Below are positions 43,005 through 51,345 of a stretch of 64,000 nt of DNA, piece by piece. A program made the position numbers and the translations under genes. Below the pieces are notes generated by a model. The model was given only the letters and a program-made list of their open reading frames with translations. It was not told the origin of the DNA and did not search any database. Positions within the stretch are counted from its first letter, which is position 1. Every line of letters starts with the position of its first letter. Source of the DNA: an uncultured Bacteroidales bacterium (GTDB lineage Bacteria; Bacteroidota; Bacteroidia; Bacteroidales; Muribaculaceae); contig CACZNH010000006.1 of NCBI GenBank assembly GCA_902782465.1, positions 124,001 to 188,000 on the forward strand. The letters run 5' to 3'.

Positions 43005-44342
43005 ATGTTTGACATTATTATAATAGGTGCTGGTCCTGGCGGCTATGAGACCGCTGCCGATGCTGCTGCACATGGACTGAACGTTGCCATCGTGGAACGT
43101 GACCAGATGGGCGGTACCTGCCTGAACCGCGGTTGCATCCCCACCAAGGCCCTGTGCCGCAATGCCGAGGTCATCAACCTGATGCGTGAGGCCGAGGTCT
43201 GGGGCGTGAAGACCGGTGAGATGGCATTTGACTATGCGCCTGTGTTTGAGCGCAAAGAGGCTGTCGTCAAGCAGTTGCGCGAGGGTGTTGAGTCGCTTAT
43301 GGGCGCTCCCGGCATCACCGCCATCAAGGGCGAGGCCAGCCTCAAGGACGCCAACACCGTAGTGGTCAACGGCGAGGAGTACCAAGCCAAGAACATCATC
43401 ATTGCCACCGGTTCCGCTCCGCGCGGCCTGCCCATCGAGGGCGCCGACCTGGCAATGACCAGCGACGATATCCTGGCGATGGAAACGCTGCCCAAGAGCC
43501 TGTGCATCGTGGGCGGTGGCGTCATCGGTATGGAATTTGCCGCCGTGTTCAGCACGTTTGGCGTCGAGGTGACCGTCATCGAGTACTGCAAGGAAATCCT
43601 GCCGCCGTTTGACAAGGACGTGGCCAAGCGCCTGAAGACCGTACTGAGCAAGCGCGGTATCAAGATTATCACCAGCGCCGCCGTCAACGGCATCAGCCAG
43701 GGCGAGGACGGCATGACCGTGACCTATGAGCTCAAGAGCAAGCCCCAGAGCGTAACCTGCGAGAAGGTGCTCATGTCCGTTGGTCGCCAGCCCGTTTTGC
43801 CGCAGGGTCTTGACGCTGTGGGCGTTACCGTAGGCCGCCGTGGCATCGAGGTGGACGATAACATGATGACCAACGTGCCTGGTGTATATGCCATCGGTGA
43901 CGTGAACGGTCGCATGATGCTCGCCCATGCCGCCAGCGCACAGGGACAGCGTGCCCTGCATGCCATCCTGGGCAAGGCCGACGACATCAAGCTCGACATC
44001 GTGCCCAGTGCCGTATTCACCGTGCCCGAGCTGGCCATGGTGGGCCTCACCGAGGAACAGTGTGCCGAGCGTGGCCTTGACGTGACCGTGAAGAAGGCAT
44101 TCTTCCGCAGCAACGGCAAGGCAGTCGCCATGAACGAGACCGACGGTCTGCTGAAGATGATTGTTGACAATGCAACGCGCCAGATTGTGGGTTGCCACAT
44201 CTGCGGTGCCCATGCTGCCGACCTCATCCAAGAAGTTGTCACCGCCATGAACGCCGGTGCCACCGTCGACCTGCTGGCCCGCAGCATCCACGGCCACCCC
44301 ACCCTGAGCGAGGTGATGCTGACCGCAGCACGCCAGTTCTAA
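43005..44342 (+). CDS. lpd: Dihydrolipoyl dehydrogenase
   Basis: 445 residues. FAD site IIIGAGPGGYETA, redox disulfide Cys39/Cys44 in GGTCLNRGCIPTK, NAD site VGGGVIGMEFAAVF, and the C-terminal active-site His-Glu pair in IHGHPTLSE. It reoxidises dihydrolipoyl-GcvH with NAD+, completing the glycine cleavage cycle; it could also serve 2-oxoacid dehydrogenases. Co-directional with gcvPB after a 118-base gap filled by a repeat array. Confidence 0.96.
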   Translation: MFDIIIIGAGPGGYETAADAAAHGLNVAIVERDQMGGTCLNRGCIPTKALCRNAEVINLMREAEVWGVKTGEMAFDYAPVFERKEAVVKQLREGVESLMGAPGITAIKGEASLKDANTVVVNGEEYQAKNIIIATGSAPRGLPIEGADLAMTSDDILAMETLPKSLCIVGGGVIGMEFAAVFSTFGVEVTVIEYCKEILPPFDKDVAKRLKTVLSKRGIKIITSAAVNGISQGEDGMTVTYELKSKPQSVTCEKVLMSVGRQPVLPQGLDAVGVTVGRRGIEVDDNMMTNVPGVYAIGDVNGRMMLAHAASAQGQRALHAILGKADDIKLDIVPSAVFTVPELAMVGLTEEQCAERGLDVTVKKAFFRSNGKAVAMNETDGLLKMIVDNATRQIVGCHICGAHAADLIQEVVTAMNAGATVDLLARSIHGHPTLSEVMLTAARQF

Positions 44343-44347
44343 CGAAT

Positions 44348-44418
44348 CAGTTGTCAGTTTTCAGTTGTCAGTCTTCAGCATCATCCGCATCCATCTGACA
44401 ACTGAAAACTGAAAACTT
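44348..44418. repeat. Inverted heptamer array between lpd and the YigZ gene
   Basis: Plus-sense CAGTTGT, CAGTTTT, CAGTTGT, CAGTCTT (44348-44375) and, after about 19 bases, complementary CTGACAA, CTGAAAA, CTGAAAA (44395-44415). The arms can pair over about 20 bases. The unit is the same as that overlapping the aguA end at 52.2 kb. Confidence 0.85.
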
Positions 44419-44429
44419 CACATTAGCCA

Positions 44430-45026
44430 ATGAGTGATTTCTACAAAACCGTGAAGGGCGTCTCGCAGGGAATCTACCGCGAGAAGATGTCCCGTTTCCT
44501 GGCGTTTGCCGAACCCGTGTCGAGCGCCGAGGAGGCACGTGCCGTCATCAAGCGATATGCCAACGAGTACCATGATGCCCGTCACTGCTGCTGGGCCTAC
44601 ATGATAGGGACCGAGCGTAATGAGTACCTGAGCAGCGACAACGGCGAGCCCAGCGGTACTGCCGGCAAGCCCATCTTGGGGCAAATCAACTCATTTGAGC
44701 TGACCAATATCGTCATCGTGGTCATCCGCTACTTTGGCGGTATTAAACTGGGGACTTCGGGGCTGATTGTCGCCTATCGTGAAGCCGCCAAACTCGCCAT
44801 CGAGGCAGGCGAAATCCTCGAGTGTCATGAGCAGGCACGGCTGTCGTTCACTTTCCCCTACCTGAGCATGAACGACGTGATGAAAGTCGTGAAAAAGAGT
44901 GACTTGAAGGTGATTGAGCAGTCGTTTGACAACGTATGCTCGATGACCATCGAGGCCGATGCCGATAAAGTGCCAGGACTGCGTGAGCAGTTCGCGGGTA
45001 TCGACGGCACCAGCATCATCGACTGA
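44430..45026 (+). CDS. YigZ/IMPACT family protein
   Basis: 198 residues. The UPF0029 N-terminal domain has the signature DNGEPSGTAGKPILGQI and VVIRYFGGIKLGTSGLI; a C-terminal ferredoxin-like domain completes the YigZ form. Members bind RNA or ribosome-associated factors, and the eukaryotic homologue IMPACT controls translation. The bacterial role is not settled. It is the last gene of the glycine cleavage cluster, but the link may be only positional. Confidence 0.9.
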   Translation: MSDFYKTVKGVSQGIYREKMSRFLAFAEPVSSAEEARAVIKRYANEYHDARHCCWAYMIGTERNEYLSSDNGEPSGTAGKPILGQINSFELTNIVIVVIRYFGGIKLGTSGLIVAYREAAKLAIEAGEILECHEQARLSFTFPYLSMNDVMKVVKKSDLKVIEQSFDNVCSMTIEADADKVPGLREQFAGIDGTSIID

Positions 45027-45075
45027 TTTCTCAGACAACTTGGACAATCTTCATTGACAAATAAGACCACTAGAA

Positions 45076-45120
45076 ATATTAATGCTAATTGTTTGTATGT
45101 CAAATAATTAGCATTAATAT
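45076..45120. terminator. Terminator between converging genes
   Basis: ATATTAATGCTAATT (45076-45090) pairs perfectly with AATTAGCATTAATAT (45106-45120), loop 15 bases. It is an AT-rich 15-bp stem; T runs are short on both sides. Confidence 0.65.
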
Positions 45121-45138
45121 ATTTATGACAAGTCTCTA

Positions 45139-45675
45139 TTATTCGTACATGTCAAGTTCTTCTACATCATTATAGAAATCCTTGTCGATGTAAACATCAG
45201 GCTTAAAATACAGCGCGAACAGTTCTACGATAATAAAGAAACTAAAGGCACAAATTGCACCGCCGATTTCATCATCTTTGATTGCATCAATAGCGATAAG
45301 CGGGAGAAGAGTCAACAGGAAACAGCCCCATTGTATCGTTTTTATGTATCGTTTCGCTGCCTGATATTGTTGTGACGCACTATAAGCATTTTTCATTTTT
45401 TTGAGAAAATGCTTTAACAACAGGACAACAATAAATGTAAATAATACTATAATGAGTGTTTCTATGGCAAAAACCGTCCAATCTGTCTCAATCCATTTAA
45501 TCCAGTGATTCAAGACCGGGAAGACAAAAACCAAAACAATAACCACCAGAGAAGCCAAGACTCCCTCAAAACTTGACACAAACCAAGTCTTTATCATTTT
45601 CTCGGCTCTTGTATTGACCCGCATTCTCAAATCCTTCACATTCACCTCTTTGTGTTGTTGCAGTTCTTCTTCCAT
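45139..45675 (-). CDS. Four-helix membrane protein, unknown function
   Basis: 178 residues. A charged N-terminus (MEEELQQHKEVNVKDL) precedes hydrophobic segments at about 33-58, 68-88, 115-132 and 138-155, and an acidic C-terminus ends DVEELDMYE. I do not recognise the family. AT content is higher than in neighbouring genes. A single gene between a terminator and the thioesterase operon; no partner is suggested by position. Confidence 0.65.
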   Translation of the reverse strand: MEEELQQHKEVNVKDLRMRVNTRAEKMIKTWFVSSFEGVLASLVVIVLVFVFPVLNHWIKWIETDWTVFAIETLIIVLFTFIVVLLLKHFLKKMKNAYSASQQYQAAKRYIKTIQWGCFLLTLLPLIAIDAIKDDEIGGAICAFSFFIIVELFALYFKPDVYIDKDFYNDVEELDMYE

Positions 45676-45776
45676 AAAATCTCCACATTAATCTTATTTG
45701 TCTATTAGACGCAGCAAGCCTGGCAAAAACTACACAAAAACAACAAAAATATAATGTTGTATTTGTTGTTTTCCTT

Positions 45777-46529
45777 TTAGGGTTGGCGTTCTTGCCAGTG
45801 GAAGCGGGCACGGACGTGGTCGTTGCCGTCAACGGTGACGCTCATGTTGGTAATCATCGCATCAGCATCGTCGATGACTAACTGGGCAGTCTCGCCGTAA
45901 CGGGTCTCTTTGATGAAGGATATTTCCATGCGACGGATGAAGAAGTGGTCATAGCAGTCCATGTCGAAGATGTTCATCAGGTGCGAGAGGTAGCGCACGG
46001 TGTTGACATGGCGATTGAAGTCGCAATCCATATATCCAAAGACGTAGTCCACGGCATGGCCGTCCTCGATGGGACGCAGACGACTCATCGGCTCGATGGG
46101 GCAAGGCAGGTCTGAGACATTTTTGCCAATGTAGTCCAACTGGGAAATATCGACACTTGCCCTCGTTTTCATGTCAATCACCATCCAGATGGTGCGGACA
46201 TAACCCAAAGGATTGCCGTTACCATCGTCGAGCCGCATGTTGCGCTGCGAGAAGTGGCGGTTGTAGTCCTCAATCCATGTGGTAAGGGTATAGTTCTCGT
46301 TGACCTTGGGATAATGGTCCAGTTCGATAGTCACACGTGAGAGCACCCACACCTGGTTGTCCTGGATAAGGCGGGCATAGCCTGCACCCCACGCATTGGC
46401 ATGGAAAGTGGCGACCTCGATGATGCGGGTCATCAACAGCGTCAAGGGCATTTCGCCCTGAGGATTGCACTCGCCCGCAGCGAGGTAGTAAGTCTTGGAA
46501 AACTGTTTAAGGTTCTTATCAGAGCACAT
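45777..46529 (-). CDS. Acyl-ACP thioesterase
   Basis: 250 residues with two hot-dog halves of the FatA/FatB class found in bacteria: N-terminal NAWGAGYARLIQDNQVWVLSR-type segment and C-terminal DCDFNRHVNTVRYLSH, where Asn and His are the catalytic pair. It hydrolyses acyl-ACP to free fatty acid. The 5' end overlaps the aroC 3' end by 11 bases, so the two are co-translated despite unrelated pathways. Confidence 0.9.
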   Translation of the reverse strand: MCSDKNLKQFSKTYYLAAGECNPQGEMPLTLLMTRIIEVATFHANAWGAGYARLIQDNQVWVLSRVTIELDHYPKVNENYTLTTWIEDYNRHFSQRNMRLDDGNGNPLGYVRTIWMVIDMKTRASVDISQLDYIGKNVSDLPCPIEPMSRLRPIEDGHAVDYVFGYMDCDFNRHVNTVRYLSHLMNIFDMDCYDHFFIRRMEISFIKETRYGETAQLVIDDADAMITNMSVTVDGNDHVRARFHWQERQP

Positions 46530-47505
46530 TGGTTTTCTTTATCAAGTAGTTATCTAATATCACAAGTGCCGCCATAGCCTCAACGATGGGCAAGGCTCGC
46601 GGCAACACGCATGCATCGTGACGGCCACGGGGGTGCAAAGTCACAGGGTTGCCACTACGGTCAACCGTGGGTAAATCACGCATGAGGGTAGGCACAGGCT
46701 TAAAAGCGATGCGCATGACGATGTCCTCACCATTGCTGATACCGCCCTGGATGCCGCCGGAATGGTTGGTTGCGGTGCCGATGGTGCCGTCCTTGCGCTT
46801 AACGAAGAGATCCATCACCTCGCTGCCGCGCTTGGATGCCATCTCGAAGCCGTCACCGTACTCAAAACCGTGTACCGACGGAATGCTCATCATGGCAGCC
46901 GCCAGCTGGGCATGGAGTTTGCCGAAGAGCGGTTCGCCCAGTCCAGCGGGCACGCCCTTGACCATACACTCGATGATGCCGCCCAGGGTATCGCCATCCT
47001 TTGCGGCCTCTTGGATTTCGGCCACGCCAAGGCGAGGTCCTACGATAGACGACTCAATGGTGATTCCTAAATGATTCAGTGCCTGCAGGGCGATGCCGCC
47101 AGCAATGACGCGGGCCACGGTCTCGCGAGCCGAGGCACGTCCGCCGCCTCGCGGGTCACGGATGCCGTATTTAGCCTCCCAGGTGTAATCGGCGTGGTTG
47201 GGACGGTAACAACGGGCGATTTCCTCATAATCCTCGCTACGGGCATCGGTATTACGCACAATGAAGCCGATGGGCGTGCCCAGCGTCTTGCCTTGCCAGA
47301 TGCCCGAAAGCACCTCTACCCTATCCCGCTCGTCGCGCTGGCTGCTGCCCATGGCCTGCCCCGTGCGACGCTGGTCCACAAAGCGCTGCAAGGCGTCCAA
47401 ATCGATGTCCACGCCTGCGGGTATACCATCCAGCACACCGCCCATAGCGGGGCCGTGCGATTCACCGAAGGTGGTGAGTGTCAATATCTTGCCTATAGTA
47501 TTCAT
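46519..47505 (-). CDS. aroC: Chorismate synthase
   Basis: 328 residues. Signature motifs: FGESHGPAMGGVLDGIPAG, the RRTGQAMGSSQRDERD segment, DPRGGGRASARETVARV, and NHSGGIQGGISNG. It converts EPSP to chorismate with reduced FMN, the last step of the shikimate pathway. It is slightly shorter than many homologues at the C-terminus, where it overlaps the thioesterase start. Its ATG overlaps the ybaK stop by 4 bases (ATGA). Confidence 0.97.
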   Translation of the reverse strand: MNTIGKILTLTTFGESHGPAMGGVLDGIPAGVDIDLDALQRFVDQRRTGQAMGSSQRDERDRVEVLSGIWQGKTLGTPIGFIVRNTDARSEDYEEIARCYRPNHADYTWEAKYGIRDPRGGGRASARETVARVIAGGIALQALNHLGITIESSIVGPRLGVAEIQEAAKDGDTLGGIIECMVKGVPAGLGEPLFGKLHAQLAAAMMSIPSVHGFEYGDGFEMASKRGSEVMDLFVKRKDGTIGTATNHSGGIQGGISNGEDIVMRIAFKPVPTLMRDLPTVDRSGNPVTLHPRGRHDACVLPRALPIVEAMAALVILDNYLIKKTNVL

Positions 47506-47993
47506 TCGGTTTTCTCAGCAATCAGGTCAACAGTCTCGGCTCCCACAAACTCAACAAGTGTTTCGGGATTAATCTTGAACTGTAGTCCGCGCACCCCCGC
47601 GCTGACATAGATGTAGTCATACAAGATGCAGGACTCGTCGATAAAGGTGGGAAACGGCTTTTTCATGCCCACGGGCGAGCAGCCTCCGCGGATGTAGCCC
47701 GTGGTTGCCAGCAGTTCCTTCATGGGAATGAGGTCCACCTTCTTGTTACCCGATACCTTGGCAGCCTTTTTCAGGTCCACCGCCTCGGCACCAGGGATGA
47801 CGCAGACAAAATGCCCCGTCTTGTCGCCCTGTAGCACCAGCGTCTTGAACACCTGCTCGATGTTCTCGCCCAACTGGTCAGCAATGTGCTGCGCACCGAG
47901 GTCGGTCTCATCGACCTCATAGGGTATCAGTTCATACTCTACTGATGCGGCATCCAAGAGGCGCGCAGCATTGGTTTTTTGGATTTTTTTCAT
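47502..47993 (-). CDS. ybaK: YbaK/EbsC-type Cys-tRNA(Pro) deacylase
   Basis: 163 residues. YbaK domain with KTNAARLLDAASVEYEL, LVLQGDKTGHFVCVIPG, and the GYIRGGCSPVGMKK loop close to the catalytic Lys and Gly residues. It clears cysteine misloaded onto tRNA-Pro. First gene of the ybaK-aroC-thioesterase overlap group; -7 box TATCTTTG on the minus strand at 48021-48014. Confidence 0.93.
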   Translation of the reverse strand: MKKIQKTNAARLLDAASVEYELIPYEVDETDLGAQHIADQLGENIEQVFKTLVLQGDKTGHFVCVIPGAEAVDLKKAAKVSGNKKVDLIPMKELLATTGYIRGGCSPVGMKKPFPTFIDESCILYDYIYVSAGVRGLQFKINPETLVEFVGAETVDLIAEKTE

Positions 47994-48013
47994 CGTTTCT
48001 TGTCTTAATTGCG

Positions 48014-48031
48014 CAAAGATAGCTATATTTG
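48014..48031. promoter_or_regulatory. Overlapping divergent promoters
   Basis: Minus-strand TATCTTTG (48021-48014) for ybaK and plus-strand TATATTTG (48024-48031) for the thioredoxin-like gene are only 2 bases apart, back to back. The plus promoter has TTG at 48000-48002, 21 bases upstream. RNA polymerase cannot occupy both at once. Confidence 0.65.
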
Positions 48032-48077
48032 CCGAGAATTAGACGTATAAACACCAATTAAATAAGATATACAAAAA

Positions 48078-49271
48078 ATGAAAAAGCTTATTCTCGCTGC
48101 AACCATCGCTATCGCAGGATGGCTTAACCTGCAAGCACAGTCGATGCCAACACCCGAAAGGTATAACGCATTTCTTGAGCAAGTCGCAAAACTGGAACAG
48201 ACGCATGCTGAATTCCTGATGACAGCGACAATGGAAACTCTCGCCAAAGACCCCAAAGGCTACCGCCAGATGATGGAACTCGCAGAACGCCGCTTCAGCG
48301 ATGCCGCCGACTCGTTGCACAACGAGGGCCTGTACATGGCAGTGCTCAAACATGCCACCGAGAAATTTGTGCTGAGTGGCAGCGAGAAAGAAAAACAGCG
48401 TCTGTTGCTGGAAGGCGCCAAGAAAAACATGATTGGCACTGTCGCAGCCGACTTTGACTACGTCACCCCCAACGACAAGACCGTTCACCGTTTGAGTGAA
48501 CTCAATGCCGATTATATCCTCGTTTATTTCAACAACCCCGACTGTGAGTCGTGCGAGAGAGTCAAGGAGCGCCTCGCCACCAACGAGACCATCAACCGGA
48601 TGGTGAAGGATAAACAACTCGTTGTGCTCGGCATCTATCCCTATAACGACGGCAAACTGTGGAAAAAGACCAAATATCCGTCGATGATGATTAACGGCTG
48701 GAACCAGAGCGGACAGATTGAATATGCCGAGTTATATGACCTGCCCACCCTGCCCTGTTTCTATCTGCTCGACAAGAGCCACACGGTGCTCATGAAGAAC
48801 GAGGGCAGCCTCAACAAGGTGGAAGCTGCGTTGAACAACCCCGAAACATTGCAAACCGCCGGTCCGATGCCTGACCTCGATGAAATCAAGACCATCAAGC
48901 CCAGTAAGCCTCAGGCACCTACAAAAATTATCGCATCGCCCACCGAAAAGAACGTCATAATAAGCGAGCTGATTTTCAAGTACATTCTTGAAAACAAGAG
49001 CAAAGAGTTGTATGATAATCTTGCCGATAACATCAAGTCGCAGACCACTGTCGAAACGTTCGATAACATCCTGACCCAGCTGGAGAGCCAGGCTGGCAAA
49101 TACATTGACCACGGGCCCTGGGAGAAACAGCAGATCCAAGGCATGGATGCTTATATGTCGGTCATGAACTTTGAAAAACAACCGTTGAGGCTGATGATTG
49201 TTTATGGCAAGGACGGTAAGATTGCAGGTTTCAACTTCTCACCTATACAGCCAGTTCCTCAAAAAGACTAA
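48078..49271 (+). CDS. Secreted thioredoxin-like protein with DUF5106 and DUF3887-like domains
   Basis: 397 residues. Signal peptide ending near LQAQS; a helical DUF5106-like segment (about 22-140); a thioredoxin-like fold (about 140-255) with the redox motif CESC in FNNPDCESCERVK and the cis-Pro LPTLPCFY; a Pro-rich linker (about 262-290); and a C-terminal domain (about 300-397) like DUF3887, with the pattern KELYDNL then GKIAGFNFSP. It is probably periplasmic or outer-membrane facing and may reduce or isomerise disulfides; the active motif is seen, the target is not. The stop overlaps the convergent TPR gene by 4 bases. Confidence 0.82.
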   Translation: MKKLILAATIAIAGWLNLQAQSMPTPERYNAFLEQVAKLEQTHAEFLMTATMETLAKDPKGYRQMMELAERRFSDAADSLHNEGLYMAVLKHATEKFVLSGSEKEKQRLLLEGAKKNMIGTVAADFDYVTPNDKTVHRLSELNADYILVYFNNPDCESCERVKERLATNETINRMVKDKQLVVLGIYPYNDGKLWKKTKYPSMMINGWNQSGQIEYAELYDLPTLPCFYLLDKSHTVLMKNEGSLNKVEAALNNPETLQTAGPMPDLDEIKTIKPSKPQAPTKIIASPTEKNVIISELIFKYILENKSKELYDNLADNIKSQTTVETFDNILTQLESQAGKYIDHGPWEKQQIQGMDAYMSVMNFEKQPLRLMIVYGKDGKIAGFNFSPIQPVPQKD

Positions 49272-51343
49272 CGGGTCATACGTTTCAGGACATTGTAACT
49301 CGGGAGGATACCTAATTCTCCCGCTTTGCTCAGGTCGTTGATGCCCGATGTCTTGTTACCCAATCTCAAATACATCAAGCCACGGTTGTAATAGGCTTCA
49401 GCCAGGTCGGGCTTCAGTTCGATTGCTGTCGTGTAGCAGCTGATGGCGCTGGTATAGTCCCCTTGCAGCATATAGACATTGCCCTTATTGAAATGGGCAT
49501 ATACGTTCTTGGGCGACAGCTTGATCGCCTGGTCCAGGTCTTTCCTCACCAGGTCCAGCATCATCTCATCCATGTGCTGGCGAGCCTTGGCATCAAGTTC
49601 ATTGCCGCTCGCGCTATTCTTGTCACGGGCCTGTGCCATGCGGTACTGCATGTAATGCGCATCGGCACGCAACAAGAACGCCAACATGAAGTTCGGACTC
49701 AAGACAATCGCCGAATCGGCATCCTCGATGGCTGACTCAGGATTCTTGACCAACAGATAATCCAGTCCACGGGCAAAAAGGTCGATGCTGCGCGGCTTGG
49801 CGGAGCCCAACAACGAATTATAATACTCGATGTCATTGAAATGGCGTTGAATCTCCTCGGCCTGCAACTGCGGGACACCAGGAATGATAGTCAATGTTCC
49901 AGGCAGCAATTTCAAGTCGTTGATATCCCCCAATTCACGGATGTAGTGTGTCTTGCCGTTCAGTTTATTGTCCTGAGCGTAGTAGGACAACGAGAACATG
50001 GGCATCGGCTCCACCTCGATGTTGTCGTTCTGGACGTGACCACGTTGACGGTTAGCATACTCGGGCTTCACCGGGTCATTGTCGTTCACGGTGAGCAGGG
50101 TGTTGAAGCGGTTGATGATTTCCTCGGCGGTTTCGGGCTCGTCAACGCCACCCTCGAGGGCGCGTTGCTCAGCCTTCTTGATGGCTGCCGTGGCCTCAAT
50201 CTCGGCAGGATTAAAAGTCGAGACGTGTGTCTTGTTGCGGCGGAAAATCGACATGGCCTTCTCCATGTCGGCCTCGCTGCCGCGGATGTCACCCATGCGG
50301 CGTTTGGCCTCGCCACGCGCCATGTATCCCGCCTCAAACTCCGGGTATTTCTTCAAGATGGCCGTAAAGTCATTGACAGCATTACGGAATTGCCCTGTGC
50401 GCATGTGCAACAGCGCGCGGTTGTAGAGCGCCATGAAGTTGGAGGGGTTGCTCTTGAGCACGAAATCAAAGTCACTGATGGCCTTGTTGTTGTCACCGAC
50501 CTCGGCACGCAACAGTCCGCGGTTGAAGTGAGCCTCCTGACTGGCAGGGTCCAAACCGATGGCATAGTCATAGTCGGCCATCGCACCGAAATAGTCGTCG
50601 AGGTTGTACTTCATGTAGGCACGGTTGATGAAAAATCCTGAATAGTGCGGTTCCAACATGATGGCACTGTCCATATCGGCAAGGGCGCGCTCAAAGTCAT
50701 GATGGCTGCGTGTGTAAATTTCGGATCGCATGACATAGGCACTCGCATTCTTTTTACTCAGCGCTATGCCACGGTTCAGGTTATCAAGAGCTGCGGTCGT
50801 ATCCTTGCGGGCCAGGTTCATCTGAGCCAGGCCGATGTAGGCGCGGTCGTTGCGACGGTCAAGTTGCATCAGGCGGTCGAACGATTCCTGAGCCTCGTCA
50901 TAGTTCTTAAGAGCCGTCTGGCATACGGCACGGTTGAGCAGCATATTCTTGTCCTCGGGCATGAGCTTGAGGCCCTCGTTATAATCCTCGACAGCGCCCT
51001 TGAAGTTTCCCATATTTTGACGTGAAACGCCACGCACCTGATAGGCATCGACGATGAACGGGTTACGCTCAATCGCCATGCCCGCGTCCTGTTCAGCGCC
51101 GCGATAGTCCTCCAGGCTGATCTTTGCCACCGAGCGATAGAAATAGGGCTCAGCCAAGAACGGCTTAGCCTTAATCGCCTGGTTAAAATACTGGATGGCC
51201 AGGATATAGTCCTCAAAGTACAAGGCATTACGCCCGATGGTCACCACCTGGTCAGTGTTGATTTGGGCAAAACACCCCATCGAGGTACAAAACACAGCCA
51301 ATGCCAGCACCATGCGTCGATATATCGCACTAAATCTCATCAT
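49268..51343 (-). CDS. Secreted TPR-repeat protein
   Basis: 691 residues from the ATG pair at 51338-51343 (a longer frame reaches 51412 but overlaps aguB). Signal peptide ending near GCFAQ; then about ten or more tetratricopeptide units with repeated DYRGAEQDAG-, AVEDYNEGL- and YYNRGLMYLRLG-type helices; a middle linker (about 380-480) with acidic and Pro-rich stretches. It is likely a periplasmic protein-protein scaffold. It starts 2 bases after the aguB stop, so it is co-transcribed with aguA-aguB although no metabolic link is evident. Confidence 0.88.
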   Translation of the reverse strand: MMRFSAIYRRMVLALAVFCTSMGCFAQINTDQVVTIGRNALYFEDYILAIQYFNQAIKAKPFLAEPYFYRSVAKISLEDYRGAEQDAGMAIERNPFIVDAYQVRGVSRQNMGNFKGAVEDYNEGLKLMPEDKNMLLNRAVCQTALKNYDEAQESFDRLMQLDRRNDRAYIGLAQMNLARKDTTAALDNLNRGIALSKKNASAYVMRSEIYTRSHHDFERALADMDSAIMLEPHYSGFFINRAYMKYNLDDYFGAMADYDYAIGLDPASQEAHFNRGLLRAEVGDNNKAISDFDFVLKSNPSNFMALYNRALLHMRTGQFRNAVNDFTAILKKYPEFEAGYMARGEAKRRMGDIRGSEADMEKAMSIFRRNKTHVSTFNPAEIEATAAIKKAEQRALEGGVDEPETAEEIINRFNTLLTVNDNDPVKPEYANRQRGHVQNDNIEVEPMPMFSLSYYAQDNKLNGKTHYIRELGDINDLKLLPGTLTIIPGVPQLQAEEIQRHFNDIEYYNSLLGSAKPRSIDLFARGLDYLLVKNPESAIEDADSAIVLSPNFMLAFLLRADAHYMQYRMAQARDKNSASGNELDAKARQHMDEMMLDLVRKDLDQAIKLSPKNVYAHFNKGNVYMLQGDYTSAISCYTTAIELKPDLAEAYYNRGLMYLRLGNKTSGINDLSKAGELGILPSYNVLKRMTR

Positions 51344-51345
51344 TG

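Noticed and set aside
42996-44297. Open frame of 433 residues antisense to lpd
   Set aside because: The plus-strand gene has all dihydrolipoyl dehydrogenase motifs.
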